Shown: piece after piece, positions 61,049 to 64,000 of the stretch
Numbering within the stretch: position 1 is the first letter of the stretch
Layout of the letters: the number at the start of each line of letters is the position of its first letter
From: Jiangella mangrovi
GTDB taxonomy: Bacteria; Actinomycetota; Actinomycetes; Jiangellales; Jiangellaceae
Assembly: GCF_014204975.1 (NCBI RefSeq)
Contig: NZ_JACHMM010000001.1
Coordinates: 620,001 to 684,000, forward strand
Length of the DNA stretch: 64,000 nt
Direction of reading: 5' to 3'
The notes under the pieces: model-generated
The model's database searches: none
Told to the model about the DNA's origin: nothing
Seen by the model: only the letters and a program-made list of their open reading frames with translations
Made by a program: the position numbers and the translations under genes

Positions 61049-61103
61049 CGCCCTTCGGCGCCTGGGCGACTCGACAATGTCGAGAGCCCGGCACCGAAGG
61101 GCG
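61049..61103 (-). promoter_or_regulatory. Long leader hairpin upstream of the surface-protein gene
   Basis: CGCCCTTCGG (61049-61058) pairs with CCGAAGGGCG (61094-61103). Inside it, CTGGGC/GCCCGG and CTCGAC/GTCGAG form further stems. It ends 72 bases before the start codon. The rest of the gap to 61327 shows no gene and no further structure that I can defend. Confidence 0.5.
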
Positions 61104-61327
61104 AGTGCCCCCCGGCCTGTGACAGCTGCATCACACGTGAAGTCTGACCTGCCGGAGCCGCCGCGTTCGCCGCGTCGACCTCGGCCAACGCAGAGCATGC
61201 ACCCATCGGGGCAGACCTGTCAACGCGAACTCGCGCGGCTCTTCAGGCACCCCCATATGACGCGGCTCATGACGAAAGCGCAATTGCTTCATCATGCAAT
61301 GCACGTGCTTAGAGGTGATTCATCCAT

Positions 61328-62431
61328 TCACCCGATGCGTGACAGCGAACCCGGCCCGAATACCGGTCCGGTGACATAGATCTTTCCGTTCGGTGCGGTA
61401 TCCGCGCCACCGGGCAGGATCAGCGTGCCGGGCACCAGTTCCCTGATCGAGCCGCCGGGGCGAACCCGGAACAGCCCGCCGATGGGCGGGTCGACCAGCT
61501 CGAGCTCCCACTGGAACCAGCTCTGCTGCACCAGCTCGACCGCCAGGATGCTGCCGTGGCTGCCAGGAGCGAGGTCCACGATCGACGTCAGGCCGTCGGC
61601 GAAGCGCCGGCAGTCGCCCTTGTGCGGGCGTTCCGGGTTGCACACCGCGTTGCGGGTGCCCGGCTTGATCCGCCAGATCTCCGACGTGCCCGGCGTGGCC
61701 GGGAACCCGCGCAGCTCGCCGACGTACCAGTAGCCGTCCGGGCCGACGGTCACCGAGGTCGCGACGGCCTCGGCCGTGATCTCGGTGCCGACCGGCGGGA
61801 TCGGGTTGCCGTCGAACTCCGGCGGCAGGCCCGCGGGCACCTCGACGGTGCGCGGCTTGAGCCGGGCGACGGTGACGATGTGGCCGTTCGGGTACACGCG
61901 GAGCAGGTCGTTGCCCGCCGCGTCGGCGACCAGGACGCTGCCGTCCTTCAGCGCGGCGACGCCGAACGGGTTCGACTCGGTGGGCTCGCCCTCCTGGTTG
62001 AACGGGTCCGGGTCGCGCTGCTGGTAGGCGGCGATGTCCGCGATCGGCTTCGCGTCCCTGCCCTTGCGCAGCAGGTACAGCGTCGCCGCGCCGGTGCCCG
62101 GTTCGCCGCCGCCGGTCAGGGCGTAGAACTTGTCGTGCCGTCCCGCCGCGACCGCCGGCGCGAGTCCTGTCGCCGGCACCGAGCCGATCTCGCGGACCTT
62201 CGGGTGCCGGCCCCGGTCGGTCACCAGGCTCACCGTGCCGTCGGCCGCGCCGACGACGATGCGGCCGTCCCGGTCGACGTCCACTCCCCTCGGGCCGTCG
62301 AACGACGCCACCGGTTTCGGCGTGGACGAGCCCTTCGCGACGGCGGCCGGTGCCGTGAACACGGCCGAGACGGCCATCACCCCCGTGGCCAGGACTGCTG
62401 CTGCTGTGCGTGCACGCGACAGTTGCACCAT
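61328..62431 (-). CDS. Secreted ScyD/ScyE-family beta-propeller protein
   Basis: A protein of 367 residues. A signal peptide (VLATGVMAVSAVFTAPAAVA) is followed by a repeated beta pattern: FDGPRGVDVDRDGRIVVG, TESNPFGVAALKDGSVLVAD, ATSVTVGPDGYWYVGELRGFP (in part) and GADTAPNGKIYVTGP. This is the ScyD/ScyE family of extracellular proteins, first named from the scytonemin cluster of cyanobacteria but widespread in actinobacteria, where the function is unknown. ATG 62431 is the only good start. Confidence 0.85.
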   Translation of the reverse strand: MVQLSRARTAAAVLATGVMAVSAVFTAPAAVAKGSSTPKPVASFDGPRGVDVDRDGRIVVGAADGTVSLVTDRGRHPKVREIGSVPATGLAPAVAAGRHDKFYALTGGGEPGTGAATLYLLRKGRDAKPIADIAAYQQRDPDPFNQEGEPTESNPFGVAALKDGSVLVADAAGNDLLRVYPNGHIVTVARLKPRTVEVPAGLPPEFDGNPIPPVGTEITAEAVATSVTVGPDGYWYVGELRGFPATPGTSEIWRIKPGTRNAVCNPERPHKGDCRRFADGLTSIVDLAPGSHGSILAVELVQQSWFQWELELVDPPIGGLFRVRPGGSIRELVPGTLILPGGADTAPNGKIYVTGPVFGPGSLSRIG

Positions 62432-62549
62432 GAGAAACCCCCCGATTTCTCGTCGGCTCGCGCCCCCCGTGAGGCTGGTCCTCCGGCGCGAACCCGTCCA
62501 TGCCTAACAGCAGGTCCGGGGTGCGTCAAGGGGTTCTGAGCGGCGCGTT

Positions 62550-63011
62550 TCACTTCCCGCCGGGCTCGAACGCCTCCGCCATCGCCTTCTGGTCCAGTGC
62601 CTTGTCGTTGAGTTCGTTGAGGCTGTACCAGTTGCCGAAGTCGTCGCGGAAGACCGCCTCGACGCCGTACGGACGCTCGGCCGGCTCCTGGATGAACTCG
62701 ACCCCGCGGGCGGAGTACTCCTCGAACGTCTTGCGGCAGTCGTCGGTGTTCCAGGCGCCGGCGCTGAGCGCGCCCTTGGCCATCAGCTCACGCAACGCCG
62801 CCGCCGTCGCCTCGTCGTGCATGGGCGGGCCGGGCACCGTCAGGTTCAGCTGGAACTGCGGGCTGGCCGGCGGGCCCACCGTCAGCCAGCGGAACCCGTT
62901 CTCCATGGTGACGTCGGAGCGCAGCTCGAAGCCGAGCTTGCCGATGAAGAAGTCGAGCGCCTGGTCGTAGTCGCTCACGTACGCCGTCGCGACGCCCAGC
63001 TTGGTGATCAT
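62550..63011 (-). CDS. VOC family protein
   Basis: A protein of 153 residues. The fold pattern is clear: VATAYVSDYDQALDFFIGKL, a GFRWLTVGPPASPQFQLNLT strand pair, and FRDDFGNWYSLNEL at the end. It resembles PhnB/glyoxalase-like proteins. GGAGGAGCGGATC precedes ATG 63011. The AraC-type gene lies 44 bases upstream on the same strand and probably controls it. Confidence 0.88.
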   Translation of the reverse strand: MITKLGVATAYVSDYDQALDFFIGKLGFELRSDVTMENGFRWLTVGPPASPQFQLNLTVPGPPMHDEATAAALRELMAKGALSAGAWNTDDCRKTFEEYSARGVEFIQEPAERPYGVEAVFRDDFGNWYSLNELNDKALDQKAMAEAFEPGGK

Positions 63012-63055
63012 GATCCGCTCCTCCGGTCGATGCGTGTCGTCTCGTCGACTCGACG

Positions 63056-63508
63056 CTACGGCGCGGGAGCGGGCGGCGGCTTCTCCGTGGTTGCCGTCTT
63101 CCTCGGCAGCGGCCGGCCCCACATGAGGATGTAGCAGCCGGGGATCAACGGCGGCCCGGCCGCGTGCGCGTCGCGCTGGAACTGCGACGGCGACACCCCG
63201 ACCAGCTCGGAGAAGAGGCTGCTGAACGAGCCGAGACTGCTGAAGCCGACCACGTGGCAGATCTCGGTGACGTTGAGGTCGGCCACGCGCAGCAGCTCCT
63301 GGGCCCGCTCGACCCGGCGGCGCTGCAGGTAGCGGCCCGGCGTCTCGCCGTAGGCCGCCTTGAACGCCCGGACCAGGTGGAACCGCGAGTAGCCCGCGGC
63401 GGCCGCGATGTCGGCCAACTCCAGTGGCTCGGCGTAGCACCGGTCGATGAAGTCGCGGGCGCGCCGCACCGCGACCAGCGTGTCGACGGCGCCGGACCCG
63501 GCCGTCAT
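63056..63508 (-). CDS. Short AraC-type regulator (HTH only)
   Basis: A protein of 150 residues made of the two AraC helix-turn-helix units (LELADIAAAAGYSRFHLVRA, then VTEICHVVGFSSLGSFSSLF) and a proline-rich tail. No ligand domain is present. The start overlaps the stop of the small membrane protein gene by four bases (ATGA). Pairing with a VOC gene is common in such loci. Confidence 0.88.
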   Translation of the reverse strand: MTAGSGAVDTLVAVRRARDFIDRCYAEPLELADIAAAAGYSRFHLVRAFKAAYGETPGRYLQRRRVERAQELLRVADLNVTEICHVVGFSSLGSFSSLFSELVGVSPSQFQRDAHAAGPPLIPGCYILMWGRPLPRKTATTEKPPPAPAP

Positions 63509-63729
63509 CGCTCCGGCGGCTCCTGGTGCCCGCGCATGCGCTCGGAGTCGGTGGCGCCCTCGGGGTCGAAGTCGACCCTGCGGATCTGCTTGCGCATGCT
63601 CCGGTACAGCACGACCAGCGCGACGATCAGGAAGACCAGGACCAGGAAGCCGTACAGGCCGGGGCCGATCCCGGAGTCCTCCGCCTCCGACTCCGCCGCG
63701 GTGAGCGCCACCGCTTGCAGGATGCCCAT
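63505..63729 (-). CDS. Small single-pass membrane protein
   Basis: A protein of 74 residues with one membrane helix (GLYGFLVLVFLIVALVVLY) and a basic, then acidic, cytoplasmic tail (RSMRKQIRRVDFDPEG). Proteins of this type are commonly found next to mca in actinobacteria. The function is unknown. It lies 70 bases after the mca stop. Confidence 0.8.
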   Translation of the reverse strand: MGILQAVALTAAESEAEDSGIGPGLYGFLVLVFLIVALVVLYRSMRKQIRRVDFDPEGATDSERMRGHQEPPER

Positions 63730-63799
63730 CGTCAGAACCCGTCTTCTCCTCGCGTCATCCCCCGACGTTCCATTGTCGCACCGCCGGCGCGAGTCGTGC

Positions 63800-64000
63800 T
63801 CACCGCAGTCCCGCGAACAGGTCGTCCTCGGGGCGCTGCGTGGCCACGTGCGACGTGACCAGCTCGTAGTCCTCGGTGGGCCAGGCCTGCTGATGCACCT
63901 CGAGCGGGACAGCGAACCAGGAGCCGTCGGGGTCGATCTGGGTGGCGTGCGCCAGCAGCGCGCGATCGCGCACCGGGAAGTACTCGGCGCACTCGACCCG
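63800..64000 (-). CDS. mca: Mycothiol S-conjugate amidase, C-terminal fragment
   Basis: Only the last 66 residues are in the window; the gene continues beyond the right edge. The end is characteristic: YFPVRDRALLAHATQIDPDG, then WFAVPLEV, WPTEDYEL and PEDDLFAGLR. Mca cleaves mycothiol conjugates in detoxification. It supports assignment of the host to mycothiol-making actinobacteria. Confidence 0.85.
   Translation of the reverse strand, partial: RVECAEYFPVRDRALLAHATQIDPDGSWFAVPLEVHQQAWPTEDYELVTSHVATQRPEDDLFAGLR

Overview
The window is a high-GC actinobacterial chromosome segment. The mycothiol enzyme fragment (mca) at the right edge, an LpqY-SugABC-type sugar importer, DUF1707 proteins, an XRE/DUF397 pair, a DUF574 methyltransferase and a 13E12-type HNH gene all point to Actinomycetota. 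A Jiangella-like relative would fit the gene content, but this is an impression and not a proof. I saw no rRNA gene, no convincing tRNA gene and no CRISPR array.

Bases 1-11406 are the visible part of an integrated element. It starts with the tail of a large serine integrase. A rightward run of tightly coupled genes follows: a stand-alone Spo11/topoisomerase VI-A-like TOPRIM protein, a RepA-like ATPase, an iteron-like array of ten GTGTCC/GGACAC hexamers, and a P27-like terminase small subunit. No large terminase, portal, capsid, tail, lysis or conjugation gene is visible. The right arm holds cargo of unknown function, a lipoprotein, and a leftward operon of six genes coupled by 4-base overlaps, one of which is a small HTH protein. 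The architecture resembles a phage satellite. The element abuts the 3' end of ychF.

Bases 11407-50850 are mostly core chromosome: ychF, rmuC, a secreted chitinase with two GH18 domains, ispH, xseA-xseB, a molybdate operon (regulator-modA-modB-modC-DUF4245), an HNH gene, paired DUF1707/LiaF-like envelope genes, the trehalose-type importer, fumC, a secreted lytic protein, a PIN-PhoH protein, an XRE/DUF397 locus with a strong palindrome, a VOC-MFS pair, an ECF sigma factor, an isoprenyl transferase, a hemolysin-III family protein and a kinase-fold protein.

Bases 50857-57292 are a second island inserted in the 5' end of a thioredoxin-domain (YyaL/DUF255) gene. The displaced native 5' end survives at 57274-57450. 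A diverged copy (12 mismatches in 158 by hand count) now supplies the start of the intact gene. The island carries an AbiEi/AbiEii-type toxin-antitoxin pair with an apparent operator-promoter, a frameshifted excisionase relic, and a TOTE-type primase-helicase gene. An IS3-family element with clear ends and a GGAC target duplication has split that gene near its 5' end. No integrase is present in the island.

Bases 57504-64000 encode a large LPxTG-anchored protein with eight SpaA-like repeats and a structured leader, a secreted ScyD/ScyE-type protein, a VOC protein with an AraC regulator, a small membrane protein and the end of mca.
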